NCBI GenBank assembly: GCA_033961575.1
Contig: CM066737.1
Span: 51,250,771-51,314,770 of the forward strand
Direction of reading: 5' to 3'
Source of the DNA: Aselliscus stoliczkanus
Taxonomy: Eukaryota > Chordata > Mammalia > Chiroptera > Hipposideridae
DNA: 64,000 bases
Made by a program: the position numbers and the translations under genes. The notes beneath the pieces are model-generated. The model saw only the letters and a list, made by a program, of their open reading frames with translations, was not told the DNA's origin and searched no databases. Every line of letters starts with the position of its first letter. Position 1 is the stretch's first letter. Positions 24,623 to 36,691 of this stretch are shown piece by piece.

Positions 24623-26181
24623 ATTCTGTGACAAATATTTTTTTAAATCTAGAAATGGATGATCAGTAGTAAAAGCAGATGTCTAGAAGTTATTGTCCAC
24701 TTGTAGCAATATAGAGTAAAGTTTTGGTAAAAAGCAACAAATCTGTTTTTAAAATCCTTACTTCTTTGGTGATATCCATGACAAAATGACAGTTCATATG
24801 AATTGCCTAGATGTTTTGGCTCTAATGTATCAAAACAATAAACATAGCTCAATTTTGAACTGGATTAGCCTTTTCTTTGTATAGGCCTTACAATATTCCA
24901 GTAATGTCTGTAAAATTTCCATCTATGCCTTCTCTCGTTTCCTACTGAGACAGAAAATGTATTTGAGTTTCATACCAGTTCTCACATAATCACCATAAAT
25001 AGCAGAATAGTGCTACTTTCAGATTAACAAAGTGCCTAGGGTTTTAAAATCTTGTTCAGGATGATAGATCTTTTCTTTCACTTGTGCATAAATTTTGACA
25101 TAATGAGAAAAAAAAAACCCTACTGCTTTTCACCATATGTGTGAGAAAAATGAATATCAACAGGGATTGATAGGCTTATAGGGAATGTTCTTTTTATTTT
25201 TTACTATTCTGGCCCACGTTTAAAAGGATGGCCTTATCCTAGAAGAGTATAGCTCTTGGCCTTCAGATCCCTTTTGGAACTTGGATTGTATCAGGGGTTC
25301 TGATGGGTAAAGATTAGGGAGACACACATTTTCCCTAATTGTTGTGTAGTCACAAACTTGCAGCTGGCTGTGTCTAGTCAGTGAAGAAGCCAAGTCAAGA
25401 ATTTCATCCAAATGGAATGTCTGAAAGTATAAACTCTTGGTGAATATAAAATTAATTCAGTCTAGAAAAATTGGCAGGTCAGTAGAAGTCAGGTCAGGAA
25501 AGAAAGTTTTTAGAGGGAAGTGAAGCTGAAGCCCAAATGTGTGTGGGTTTTGGCAGAGACTCTTGCTTTCTGCCTTGCCCTTCATGGCGAGGTCTATATC
25601 TCAATACACAGATCTAGGTGCTCCTGCTGAGTTAAGAAAATAAAGAATGAATGGGAGCTAGATTCCTCTCTGGTATTGCTCTGTTGAAGAGAGTTCAGGT
25701 GGATGTAAGGGTTATGTGAAGAGTCAAGACATTCATTCTTGTCTGAATCTTGAGCTGTTGGGATTTCAACACTTTAGGGGCCGGGTATAGTTATATTGCC
25801 TTGGAACTTTGTGATAGTCTTGTCTTGGTAGAATAAACTTAACTTAGGGCTAAATCAACTAGTGGTCCTCAGTTTATCAAAGACCAGTAAGGGCAGAGTG
25901 TATGAAAGTACTTAAGATTAATTTTATTGGCAAGCAAGAGTGAAACAAAGCATGATGCGGTAGAAAGCACACAAGACCAGGACATGTAACATCTATTGTA
26001 CATTCTTCTTCCAGTCTCTACATCCCTCTCTAGGTCTCTGTTTCCATATTGTAAAAGGAGGGTGTTGGAGTTGGGGGTTGGGACTGGCTTAGACAATACC
26101 AAATGTAACTACCAGCTCCAAATTGCTATCATTCTACAAAAGGCAAATTTGGAGACATAGAGAAAAACACGAGTAATCTGT
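24623..26181 (+). other. Intron stretch between E3 and E4
   Basis: About 1.6 kb of unique-looking A/T-rich sequence. Nothing recognisable beyond short low-complexity runs. Confidence 0.6.
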
Positions 26182-26196
26182 TGATTTATTATTTCT

Positions 26197-26577
26197 TTTT
26201 TTTAAATTTTGAATTAGTTTCAGGTGTACAATGCAATGCAATAGTTATACTCTTTACCCCCCAAAGTGACAACCCCCCGCCCCCAGTTCGCCACCCCACT
26301 TGCCCCCATATCATACATATCTATTACAATTCCTTTGATACCCTTCAGTATACTCCACAGTATACTCCACATCCCGTGACCATCCACATATTCAGTTACA
26401 GTTGGCATACAATACTCTACAACATCAGTTTCAGGTGTGCAGTGCAGTGATCAAGCCTCTACTTCATCCATGAAGTGGTCTCCCTAACAAGACATGTGAC
26501 TATCTGACACGCCACAAAATTTTTACATTATTATATTCCCCGAACTGTGTTGCATATCCCTGTGGCAATATTGTAGT
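26197..26577 (-). mobile_element. L1 3' UTR fragment (heavily 5'-truncated insertion)
   Basis: Same 3' UTR words as other L1s here (GTTTCAGGTGTACAATGCAA, CTTCATCCATGAAGTGGTCT). Duplication GATTTATTATTTCTT at about 26182-26196 and 26579-26593. Confidence 0.88.
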
Positions 26578-27016
26578 TGGATTTATTATTTCTTCATGTG
26601 AAATAAGTCTGCAGGTTCAGTGGAAGATAAAGACGTTCAATTTTAAAGGTTAACCCAGACTACAGATAACTCTTCCTTTTTTTGTTCAACTATGCACTTC
26701 TTACCAGGCTTATTATGTGGACAAATTAACAAATCAAGGAATAGGGAATTGGCCTGTTTATGTATTAGACTTACAAATCACAGGCAGATGATCTACTTAC
26801 TGTCCACCATCTTCCTAGGATACCTTCTGTCATTATTCTTGCCTTCATAAAGAAGGATGCCATTCAAGATGGTATAACAAAAGGAGCCAGACCTAAAAGT
26901 CAGAAGGGTGGGATTCTGTCCTACTTCTGCAATTGACTTTTTCAAAAGGTTAGATTTTTATCTTTTCCCTATTTTTGTCTATAAAGTGAGAGTCCCAGAA
27001 TAAATTATGACCAGGT

Positions 27017-27472
27017 TTTTTTTGTTTGTTTGTTTGTTTGTTTTTAAAGACTTTATTGGGGAACCAGGGAAAGGGAACAGACAAGTTGCTGTACTTTTGT
27101 TCTTCAGTCTAGTTGTGGAGGACATTGCTTCACTCACCCATGTTGGTATCATCATTGCACTCTTCTCAGGTGAGGCAGATTGGTCGCCAGCCTCTGGATG
27201 GCCACTCCCTGTGGCTCTTGGTAGCTCATACTGGCTACCAGCCACTTACGCTGGCTGCTGGCCACTCACTGTAGCCTATAGAATCCCACTGTAGAAGGGG
27301 CTGCAGCTATGCCGTCTCGGGGATTCACAGCAGCACAGCTCCAGGTGGAGCTGTTGTTCACCATCTTAGCTGTAGAGAGCAGTGTCACTGGCTCTCATAT
27401 GTGGGATCCGAACCAGGGCCGCTGATGTCCCAAGCCAGCTCTTAACCAATGCGCCACTTGGCTGGCCCCAGG
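27017..27472 (-). mobile_element. Composite tRNA-derived SINE
   Basis: A (GTTT)n-type tail, TTTATTGGGGAACCAGGGAA, then the usual body and a head CACTTGGCTGGCC. It ends about 320 nt before GUCY2F E4. Duplication is weak (CCAGGTTT against CCAGGGTT). Confidence 0.82.
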
Positions 27473-27789
27473 GTTGCTTTTGCCCTCCCAAATCTATGAT
27501 TCTAATCTTCTCTGAGAGATGGAAGTGCCTGCAAACCTTTACTTTTCTTTTGTGGGATATGGCATTGAAGCACAGTACCAACCCTGGCCTAAAAAAAAAA
27601 AAAAAAAGAAGTGCTGGGGGATGGGCAAAATTGATCAATCTCATGTTTATAGAGTTCAACTCATATAGTTACTTTCTTAGGAATAAAACAGAAAGAAAAA
27701 AGTAGATAAACACAGTATCTATACCATAGCTCAACACTGTCCTAAATCATGAGAATTTTGTTTATAACCTTTGTTTCCTAAAAAAATAG

Positions 27790-27917
27790 AGGAAATCATG
27801 CCAGTGTAAACTTCCAGATCACCTCAGAGGTCCAAAGTGGGAGGTCCCCAAGGCTCTCCTTTTCTTCAGGTAGTCTGACTCCAGCTATCTATGAAAACTC
27901 CAACATAGTGATTTGTG
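27790..27917 (+). pseudogene. GUCY2F: GUCY2F exon E4: juxtamembrane/kinase-homology start, donor lost
   Basis: The exon encodes NFQITSEVQSGRSPRLSF, then SSGSLTPAIYENSNIVIC, very like human GUCY2F. The acceptor is AAAAAAATAG at 27780-27789, with an A run where pyrimidines are expected. The exon should end on a Glu codon followed by GT. The sequence is ATTTGTGATATAGG, so neither the third Glu base nor the GT is present. The frame is open across the exon. The identification rests on about 40 residues matching in a row. Confidence 0.85.
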
Positions 27918-28973
27918 ATATAGGATATCCAACAGCTATCTAATTTCTTGCCTTCTTGGGTTTTAAAATGAGGCAGTAATTTAGCTCTTAGTCTTTGGCC
28001 AAAAATATTGAAACTTTAGTAAGAATGTTCAGTTTTTTGTTTGTTATCCATTTATGGATTTATTTTTGACATTTTTGATGATGATTTTCCTCAGCAACTA
28101 AACTACTTATTTATAAGTTCATTGATTTTCCATGCAAGTGGAAAAAAGTCTGCGAGACCCAAACCATGTCACTCTTTCCAAAAGATATACATACAATAAT
28201 AGAAGAAATGACTTTCTGAATCAACTGTTTGTGATGGGATGTCTAGAGATATGTTTGTGTACCGTTTGGTGCAAACCCATCCCTTCAAATTCTAGTTGTT
28301 CTTTCTATACCTGTTATCCTCTGATATTATTGGAATATTTAAAAAATATTCCTTTTTTTCAGCATGTACTCAGTCTTGGAGTAACAGGTTATCCCTTTGC
28401 TGTGTAAAATAGAGGTCTTCTTTATTTCACTTAAGTTTCTGTCTTTCAATCTTTAAGAAGCCACTTCTGACCCCTAACAAGGGAACTTGGCAACCAGAAC
28501 AAATCTTGCATGAGTTGGAGAGATGAACTGTTTCTTCTCAGCAGGAAAGAGTTAAGCAGGGGGTAAAAGGGAAACTAGACTGCCTTTCTGTCCCTCCTAA
28601 GTGAGGCTTTCCCAGTATGGTTCCCTTGTTTTATTTGAAGATACTCCCAAAAGCATCAAACACTCTCAACTTCAATAGTAACTACAAAGAAAGTCTAAAA
28701 CAGGATAGAATGAGTTCTTAGATTGACTACTACATTGAATTTTCCAAGTGAATGCTCTCCTCCTTTGGATAAACAATTGATAGGGGCCCAAAACACCAAG
28801 ATTGGCATGGTATATATTTTCTCAGTCTATCTGAATGCTTCGACTTAAATTTGTGGCAGGAAACCTCTGGATCTTGCCTTGGACTTAATTTAATCAAGGA
28901 GGAAATTTGAGGCATTGGGGAATTAACAGCTCTACTCTCTCAAAGACCAAAATAAAATAATCACATAACTTTT

Positions 28974-29075
28974 TTTTTGTTGAGGGCAGTGTCACTGGCT
29001 CTCATATGTGGGACCTGAACTGGGGCCTCTGGCATCCCAAGCTAGCTCTTAACCACCACGCCACTTGGCTGGCCC
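28974..29075 (-). mobile_element. Short tRNA-derived SINE
   Basis: Reversed short SINE; exact duplication AATCACATAACTTTT at 28959-28973 and 29076-29090. Confidence 0.92.
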
Positions 29076-29229
29076 AATCACATAACTTTTGAAGGACAAA
29101 TGGAATGGGCTGATGGCTCCATACAAGTATTGACACGTCTAATACTCTGAAGTAAGTCTCAATTACCTAAGGTAGTCTCTTGGTTTTTCATCAGTAAAAT
29201 GAAGGGTTGAACTATAGTCTTAATCTTGG

Positions 29230-29385
29230 TTGCTAATTAGAATCTCTGTAGGAAACTTACAAAAAATACATATGCCCAGGCTCCACCACTACTCTGATTC
29301 AGTTGGTGTGTAATGGCCCTGGGCATTGGTAGTTTTTAAAGTTCCCATATGTGTGCAGGCATGGTTGAGAATTGCTGGACTAAGA
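29230..29385 (-). repeat. MER5-type hAT relic
   Basis: TAGAATCTCTGTAGGAAACT, CTCTGATTCAGTTGGTGTG and GAGAATTGCTGGAC match the general plan of MER5 elements. No terminal duplication is discernible. Confidence 0.45.
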
Positions 29386-32300
29386 GACCTCTAAGGACTC
29401 TTTTGGCTTGGATATGCTATGATTCTCCAAGTCTGTGGAAGAATTTATGTGTTGAATTGTGGTACACTTTATTTGGTGGAGTTGGAAGGTTATAGTGTAG
29501 AACTGAAAAGGGAAAAAATAAACAACTGTGTGTGACTGGCCTTTAAGGATCTGTTAGATTTTTCCTCATTTAGGAAGCAGGCAGAGAGTTGAGTTAGTTC
29601 CCATAATGACTGTGGGTCAGGCAGATCATGAATATGTCTGAACTGTATAGGCCAAAGGGGGCCTTTATCTGTACAAAAGGAGTGCATTGGTGAGAATAAT
29701 ACCACACCATGAAGTCAAGAGTAGGCTGATGGAAGGGTGACCAGGAAGATAGCTGAAGCTAAAAAACTGCCTGGCTTGGGTTGAAGAGGACTTTGGGAGG
29801 GAGCATAAGTTAATTGAATCAACAGATTAAACAAAGTGGTCCAGTGTGCCATCAGAAACAGTCCTCTAATAGTGTTTTAAAGAAGATTGTAGTTTCTGTT
29901 TAAAAAATTTTCATAACAATCTCAAAGTTCCAGAAAGTGTGCCTGGAGTAGCAGACACTTAATAGCAAAGGACAGGCTTCTCTAAGGATGTGCCATGATA
30001 TTATATTACAGTGACACAATTTCACAATTTGATTGTGTAAAATCAGCCCTTATTTCATAAATACTCTTTGAAATATGAAAGGAAAGCTAGATGAACATAT
30101 CGGTGGGGAGAAAGAGCTGTGAATGGCAGATGCAGTGGGAGCTACTCATTATCTGCTTCAACAGCCACAGTCTAGGGGAGAAGGGTCATGTGGGCAGTAG
30201 TGCAACCCTGATACACACAGAGAGAACCCATTGCACTTATCCTCTTTCTTCCTTTTCTGACTCCATCTGCCTTTCAACCTCTCCCTGTGTTTTCCTCTTT
30301 GTCTCATTTCTCTTTCTCCCCCTGAATACCTTCCCCATTCATCTCCTTTTCCCAGAGCCTTTTTTTCTATCTTCTCAACTTCCTCTATATCCCTTATAGC
30401 TCTCTCTCTACTCCTCTCATGTCCACCAACCATCTTCTCACTCTTCTCACAGAATCAGGTCACCAAAGCTTAAAAGGGCCTAAGAAATCATCTAAGTTGT
30501 TCAGCTCTAAAAGTGAGGAAACTAAGGGTCAATCTAATTAAGTGGCTCCCCTATTGCCGCCTCTGTATTTGAGGCAGAGCCAGGTTTAGGACCTAGTTCT
30601 CTTGACTCTTAGTTAATACACCATGGCCTTAGTATGAAACTGATGGACTTTAAATTACTTCTAAAAACTTTAGTGGATAGAGTTTGATGTTTCTTCCTCT
30701 TAATTAAAAAGTGAATGATGAGTGAAGTATTTTATTATTCTTTCTCTTAAAAGAAAAAAAAACAAAAACAAAACAAATAGTGCATGTGTGGTAAAGATAA
30801 AACCTGCCCATTTCCTCCTTTTTCCTCATTATTCATGAAGTAGGACACGCAGAGACTCAATAAAAATGTGCTTATAAAGTTTGTGAGAATTATTTAAATC
30901 TTAAAGCAAACACACACAAATCCCTGAAACAAAGAAAGCCTATGAAAGTAAAGAGTAACGAAGTGAGAGATGGAAGACCTTGCTTCTGTTACTACCTAGC
31001 CTTCCTTGGGCAAGTAATGTAATCTTTTCAGGATTCAGTTCCTTTATCAAAATATGAAAGAATTGGCCAAGTGATACTTAAGACCCTTTCCAGCTTTCAA
31101 ATTTAATGATTTGGCGGGAAAAAAATCTGCTTAACTACCTAATAAGCCAGAGGTAAGGTTTACCCCGGTAGGTAATAGAGCTGCCTCCAGGAAGAGTATA
31201 GGCAGATTCAGGGCTACAAGTACTGATTGATGTTCAATTGTGTACTGCACAAGGGCACCACCTCTAAGGGGGTACTGTAAACATTTTAGACTTATATGAG
31301 AGTGGTGGAGGAGTGGGCAAAGAGATTCTGGTCTCCCAGCCTAGTTCTGAAATGAGGTTTAGGAGGACCTTCTCATATCTACATTTATGCTAGCACACCA
31401 GACTATGCACATACACAGTCACTCTGTAACATATGTGCACCTGACTATGTGCTATCTTGACTATGCCCCCCAGGGTTTTCTTGAGGTCACTCCTTTCTTC
31501 TGCCTAATATACTTGGAGACACAATTGCAGCTTCTCAACCCCACCTCTACAGCGTAACTCCGAATCTTACAAAGAGGCCTCACCCAACAGGCAGGGCTTA
31601 GTGGTAGGCTGCTAGTAGAATGTGTTTCCTGGTGTCTGAAAGATATATGAGTAAATGAGATTGTAGTACATGCATGTATGTTTACAGCCGCGGCTGCTGC
31701 CCATTATTGCCAGGCTGCCAAAAAAATGTATACACGTGACTTGTATTCACCTTTTATTATCAGTATATGTTGAATATTAAAATTTTAATACAGTTTTCCT
31801 TTCTTAAAATGTGTATACATTTTTTGAACCCTCTGTATATATATTTTCACTTGAGGGAAAGCACCCTTTTCTAAATTGCACAAAGGTGCCATAGTGGCTA
31901 TGAAGTGACCATGGGCCGAATAATAGAATTGCAAAGGTGCAGAGAAGGCTTTATTGCCCATTGGTATATCCCTCACATTGGCTGATTTTGTGTTACCAGT
32001 TAGAGTTTTATTCTTTCAGCTTAAGTATTAGCCTTTGATTCCTCTAAGGTGCAAAGTCCTCTGAAGGCTAAATCTTCAAGTTCATGTCAGGCTCTCGTGA
32101 CTTCTATGATTAAATAATGCAAGTGTGAGGCAGGGCCTGAGAATTGGCCTTTCTAACCAGTTCCCAGGTGACCATGACACAGCTGTACTGGGGTCAGACT
32201 TGAAGAATTGCTTGGGCACAAAACCAGTAAGGCTGCCTTTAGTACTTTGACCATTCTACTGCTGCCAGTCACTGATCCTGTACTACCTTTCTGAATTCCA

Positions 32301-33478
32301 TGGTCATTGAGCCAGGCTGGCACAGTTTTGTTCAACTGATGAAGGCCTCTAAGAGCCATTCTGTAGTTAAATAATTTTTAGCTCTTTGGCTAGAAGATAT
32401 CTTCTGACACAAAGTATAGGCTCCCATTATTAGCCTTTGCCTCTAGTAGGTCACCAGATGCAGTGCCAAAGCTGGATATATTCCTTAATAAGAGAGTGAC
32501 TACACTCTTTTATTCTCACATTTGCACAGAGCTCTCTGCTTTTTATCTCTAGTTAAGAACAAATTGGTGCAGCCTGAAATGGAATCTCTAGGCTAAGGGT
32601 AAGAGATATGAAAGCACTTCGAAGAGTAGATAGCTCTGTGCAACTATAAGGCATTATTGTTGTTGTTGTTGTTATTGAGAAAAGGAATCTATAACTGTAT
32701 TGCTTTTTAAAAATTTGGGTTGGACAGAAACTAAATAGAGTTTGCTGACTGATGAACCCTTGGGGCTATGCAAGTAGAAGAAAATTATCAATTAAGTACC
32801 TCTGTTAAAGGGAAGACAATAAAATAATTGTTTTTGACTTGACAGCAGCCTTAGAGATAGGTGTTTTGTACATAAAAAAATCAAAAATAGACTTCTGAAA
32901 GAATCTAGATTACTCATATTACTATGGTAGTACATTAGTGAATCCAAATAAAAATAATGTTTAATCCATATGCCAATCAGTTTATAATTAAAGCATAAGA
33001 GGACCCCAAAATGGCCTGTCTTACAACAGAAAAATGGATCCAGGTAAATGCAGGAAACATTTGCCACACTACATCTCCTACCACAGACGCCTCAAGGCAG
33101 TGAGAATTGCAACCACCAACCATCACCATTAATCACAGGGCACCTGGTGCTACATCACTTAGCTATGAATAAGTGAAATGACCTAGCACTTTCTGCAGTT
33201 ATTTAAGGGAGTTGTTTCAGAGTGGTATCATTCCTTTCTGGGAGTCTGCATACCTGCAATTGTTTTTCTGTCTCTGGTTAATTGGAATTTTTAACTTCTC
33301 TGTATGACCTCATTTTTAGTTCAGAATATAGAATGTCCGGGGGGGTGGCAGGTGAGAGAGGAGAAACAAAGTCTATTTGGGTTGATCGTCTAACTATTAA
33401 CCCTTCGCTTAGAAGGGACATTTCTCGGAAGCTGTTGCCAACTAAGTCTCATAATCATTCTCTACCTTTTCTTTTTAG
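29386..33478 (+). other. GUCY2F intron stretch before E5
   Basis: About 4.1 kb. MIR-like pieces at roughly 30480-30620 and 30960-31110, a MITE at 31711-31835, a (TTG)n run at 32656-32675. No exon or retrocopy seen. Confidence 0.55.
31711..31835. mobile_element. Probable mariner-type MITE
   Basis: Left end CAGGCTGCCAAAAAAATGTA and right end, reversed, CAGAGGGTTCAAAAAATGTA, share the inverted core AAAAAATGTATACAC. About 125 nt, no coding capacity. TA flank clear only on the right. Confidence 0.55.
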
Positions 33479-34058
33479 GGCAATTGCATATGGCTGAAAA
33501 AGTTCCCCTTTGGAGATTTTTTTTTTATCATATTTTAAAAGCCAGATATATTTTTTAAAGCTCATGCCTACAATAATTACATAGTCATGGAACATCGAAA
33601 CGAAGATGATGAACCAAAAGGCACGCTGCAGAAGTTCAAGAGGACAGAGGACAGAACTGTTCTCTTTTGGTTTGGTTTGTTTCCAACACAGGAGGAAAGG
33701 GAGAGAGGTATGTTAAAATTACTTTTCAGAGGAAGGTTTCTGTCAGTCGCAGCCATTAGCGTTGGCTTCCTTCCTGCTGGTCCAGAGCAATCCGTCCTTG
33801 CATTGGCCTCTGAGGGCACCCTCAGTCTTCCGCTGTGTAGAGGTGATACATCAGGGCCACGGCCAGCGCTGAGATGGCGGGGATCACCCAGTTGGTCCAC
33901 CAGCTGGAATTAGAGTCAACAGTAGTAATAAGAGTTTCCGCAGGCTTGGTTATCTTTGATCTGTCATCTGGATGCAGCTCGCCAATGATGTATGTCCCTT
34001 TGGAGATTTTGGAGATGTTAAGTCCATCAAATCAAGTGCAAGTGATATGTTTGAAATG
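33479..34058 (+). pseudogene. GUCY2F: GUCY2F exon E5: kinase-homology exon split by a CYB5A retrocopy
   Basis: The left half (33479-33520) follows the acceptor TTCTTTTTAG and encodes GNCIWLKKFPFGDF. The right half (34011-34058) continues [16 protein letters not shown] and ends at donor GTATGA. Joined, the halves give exactly 30 codons in phase with the neighbours. Between them lies a minus-strand CYB5A cDNA copy. The 15-base duplication CCCTTTGGAGATTTT (33506-33520 and 33996-34010) is itself exon sequence coding for PFGDF, so insertion happened into an existing coding exon. The inserted 490 nt destroy the kinase-homology domain frame. Confidence 0.92.
33521..33995 (-). pseudogene. CYB5A: CYB5A (cytochrome b5) 5'-truncated processed retrocopy
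   Basis: Read on the minus strand, 33995 to 33822 encodes 57 codons plus stop, beginning [11 protein letters not shown] and ending [27 protein letters not shown]. This is the C-terminal 57 residues of microsomal cytochrome b5 (family length 134), including the tail anchor that holds it in the ER membrane. The haem-binding core is absent, so no b5 function is expected. The rest, 33821 to 33521, is 3' UTR ending in a T run on the plus strand. There are no introns, and 15-bp target duplications flank it: a typical L1-mediated retrocopy, 5'-truncated. It lies antisense inside a GUCY2F exon. The 57 codons hold no stop. Confidence 0.93.
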
Positions 34059-34204
34059 GTATGAAAAAATGTCTTTTATATATATTCCCACTAAAACTAA
34101 TCCTTTCTGTAAAGTAATGAACACCAGCAGTTAGGAAGACCCCTTAACAAATCAGTGCAGGGAACCTGCAGGGTTGCTATTGGCTTGATATGACCATATG
34201 ATGC

Positions 34205-34430
34205 AATGACAGAAGTATGGGCTTTGGAGTCAAAGAGACTTGAAGGATTCAATTTCCAGCTCTACCACTTAAGAGCTGTATTAACTTGTGCAAATCACCT
34301 AAACTCCCTGAGCACTACTTTCATTATTTGTAAAAGGGGTATATTAACATCTACTTCCCAGTGTTGGATGAGGATTAAAAGAGATAATATATGTAAAGTA
34401 TCTTACACATTTCTTCACATGTAGCTTCTT
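34205..34430 (+). repeat. MIR relic
   Basis: GGGCTTTGGAGTCAAAGAGA, TCCAGCTCTACCACTTAAGA and AATCACCTAAACTCCCTGAG are MIR core words. Lies just after GUCY2F E5. Confidence 0.7.
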
Positions 34431-35543
34431 TGTAAAATGGCAGCTTTTATGATTATTATTAAGTACATATCCCATAATTATTCAAAATTTCCTGTTGCCA
34501 GAACTGGAAAAGTCATCTGGTAATTTCTATTAACATTTCTATAAGAAAAACGGTGAGGACTCCCAGTAAGGTGGCAGAATAGATAGACGCCATGCCAATT
34601 GCCTCCCAGGATCACACCAAAATTACAAATAATTTATATACAACATTCAACCCCAGAAGTCCCGGGAACACTAGATGAACAGAACCTCTAAATGAAGAAC
34701 TTAAAGAGGAGGCCACGTCAAGTCTGGTAGGAGGAGCAGAGACAAGAGGATGCACCCCATGAGGGACACCTCAGCTGTGGGGAGGCTTCTCTGTTGGGGG
34801 AGAGACCCCCCAGCCCCAAACCAAGCTCACCAGCCCAGAGTTACTTTACTGGGATGAGGAGTTCCATAATAGCGGGCAGTAGAAATCAGTGAGGACTTCT
34901 TTGCTTGGCTCGGTGAGGCTGAGGGCAGCTGGAGAACCAGTCAGGCCAGCGCATGGGTTTGCTCACTGGTGAGCACTCACCCGGTTCCTGGTGGAGGGAG
35001 TAGCTGTGTGAGCCAAGCCCAGGAGCCTGTGGGGAGGAACTGAACTGAGCACCTTTGGCACTGGAGCTGGAGGTTTTGGGACCATTGTTCCCCTGGTGTG
35101 CAGCTTGCACACAAGTAGTGTACAAGAGGGTGCCAGTTTTTCAGAGTAGGGCCCTGACACAGAGGGTCAGGTCCGGTAGCTCATTGGTCTGGTGGAATTG
35201 CGCAGAACTACGTGTGTGCATGCGTGTGCATGCGGCCTTGGATCCCCAACCTCCGCCTTGCTTCTGCTGTGTTGCCAGGGAAATGCTGGGCGGGCATGCT
35301 CTGGCTCCATCGTGCTGCTCACTGAGACACGGGAGTGCATGAGCCGCCTTGGGTCCCCAGCCTCCGCACTGTGTATACAGAGTTGCCAGGCTGGTGATTG
35401 GTGGTCAGGCTGATTGGGACAGGCTGAAACTGGGAGTTTTCCTGGGAGTATTAGGCTGTGAGCTGTGCGCCGGTGTGATCCAGCCAGGGCTTTCCTGGTG
35501 ATCTATCAAATACATCAAAGCAATCCCAGAGTGACAGTCAGAA

Positions 35544-36415
35544 TGAGGAAACAAAGAAATATGTCACAAGTAAAACATCAGAAGAAACCTCTAAAAATGG
35601 AACTAAATGAAACAGAGGTATCCAACCTTTCAGAGACAGAATTTAGAACACTGATGATAAGAATTTTTAACGAACTTAGGGAGTACATAAAGAAGGATAG
35701 GGAAATTATAAAAAACAACTAGTTAGAATTAAAGAATATAAGAATTGAAATGAAGAACATACTAGAAGGAATCACCAGTAGAGTAGATGAAGCAGAGGAT
35801 CAGATCAGCGATTTGGAAGACAAAATAGCAGAAATCACCCAGTTGGCACAACAAAAAGACCAAAGAATAAAAAACAATGAAAATAGTTTAAGAGCCCTCT
35901 GGGACAAGATGAAGCTCATCAATATTCGCATCATATGAATACCAGAAGGAGAAGAGAACAAGCAAGGGGTTGAGCATGTATTTGAAAAAAATAATGACTG
36001 AAAACTTCCCTACCCTGGTGAAGGAAATTGACATACAAGCCCAGGAAGTGCAGAAAGTTCCAAAGAAGCTGAACCCAAACAGGTCCACACCAAGACACAT
36101 CATAGTTAAAATGGGAAAGGTTAAAGACAAAGACAGAATCCTAAAAGCAACAAGAGAAAGACAGCAGGTTACATACAAAGGAACTCCTGTTAGACTAACA
36201 GCTGACTTTTCCACAGAAATTCTGCAGGCCAGAAGGGAGTGGCAGGAGATATTCAAATTGACGTAAAATAAAGGCCTACAGCCAAGATTGCTCTACCCAA
36301 CATGGCTATCACTTAAAATTGAAGGAGAAATAAAGAGCCTCTCAGAAAAGAATAAGCTTTAGAAGTTCATTACCACCAAGCCAGCATTGCAGGAAATGTT
36401 AAAACGGCTTTTTTA
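35544..36415 (+). pseudogene. L1 ORF1 remnant
   Basis: Begins MRKQRNMSQVKHQKK and keeps the coiled-coil and ENFPTLVKEID, RHIIVKMGKV segments, but has TAG at about 35720, TGA near 35936, a frameshift near 35990 and further stops. Homologous to the intact copy at 13098-13970. Confidence 0.9.
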
Positions 36416-36605
36416 AACAGAAGAAAGGGGTAAACAAACTAACCTAGGAAGACCAGGAATACAAATAACAAAATGGCAATACATATGCATCTATCAATAA
36501 TCATTTTAAATGTGAATGGGCTAAATGCTCCAATCAAAAGACAGTGAGTGTCTGAATCGATAAGAAAATAGGACCCATATATATGCTGTTTACAAGAAAC
36601 TCATC

Positions 36606-36691
36606 CTTTTTTATTTTTTTTTTTGAGGGCAGTGTCACTGGCCCTCACATGTGGGACTGAACCCGGGCCGCTGGCTTCCCAAGCCAGCACT
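36606..36691 (-). mobile_element. Short SINE, head-truncated, inside L1
   Basis: Reversed short SINE that stops at CAAGCCAGCAC, so it lacks the usual GGCCGGCC head. Duplication AAGAAACTCATC at 36594-36605 and 36692-36703. Confidence 0.9.

Noticed and set aside
33587..33913. A plus-strand 108-codon frame as a gene
   Set aside because: It is the antisense of the CYB5A retrocopy, whose minus-strand reading gives the cytochrome b5 C-terminus.
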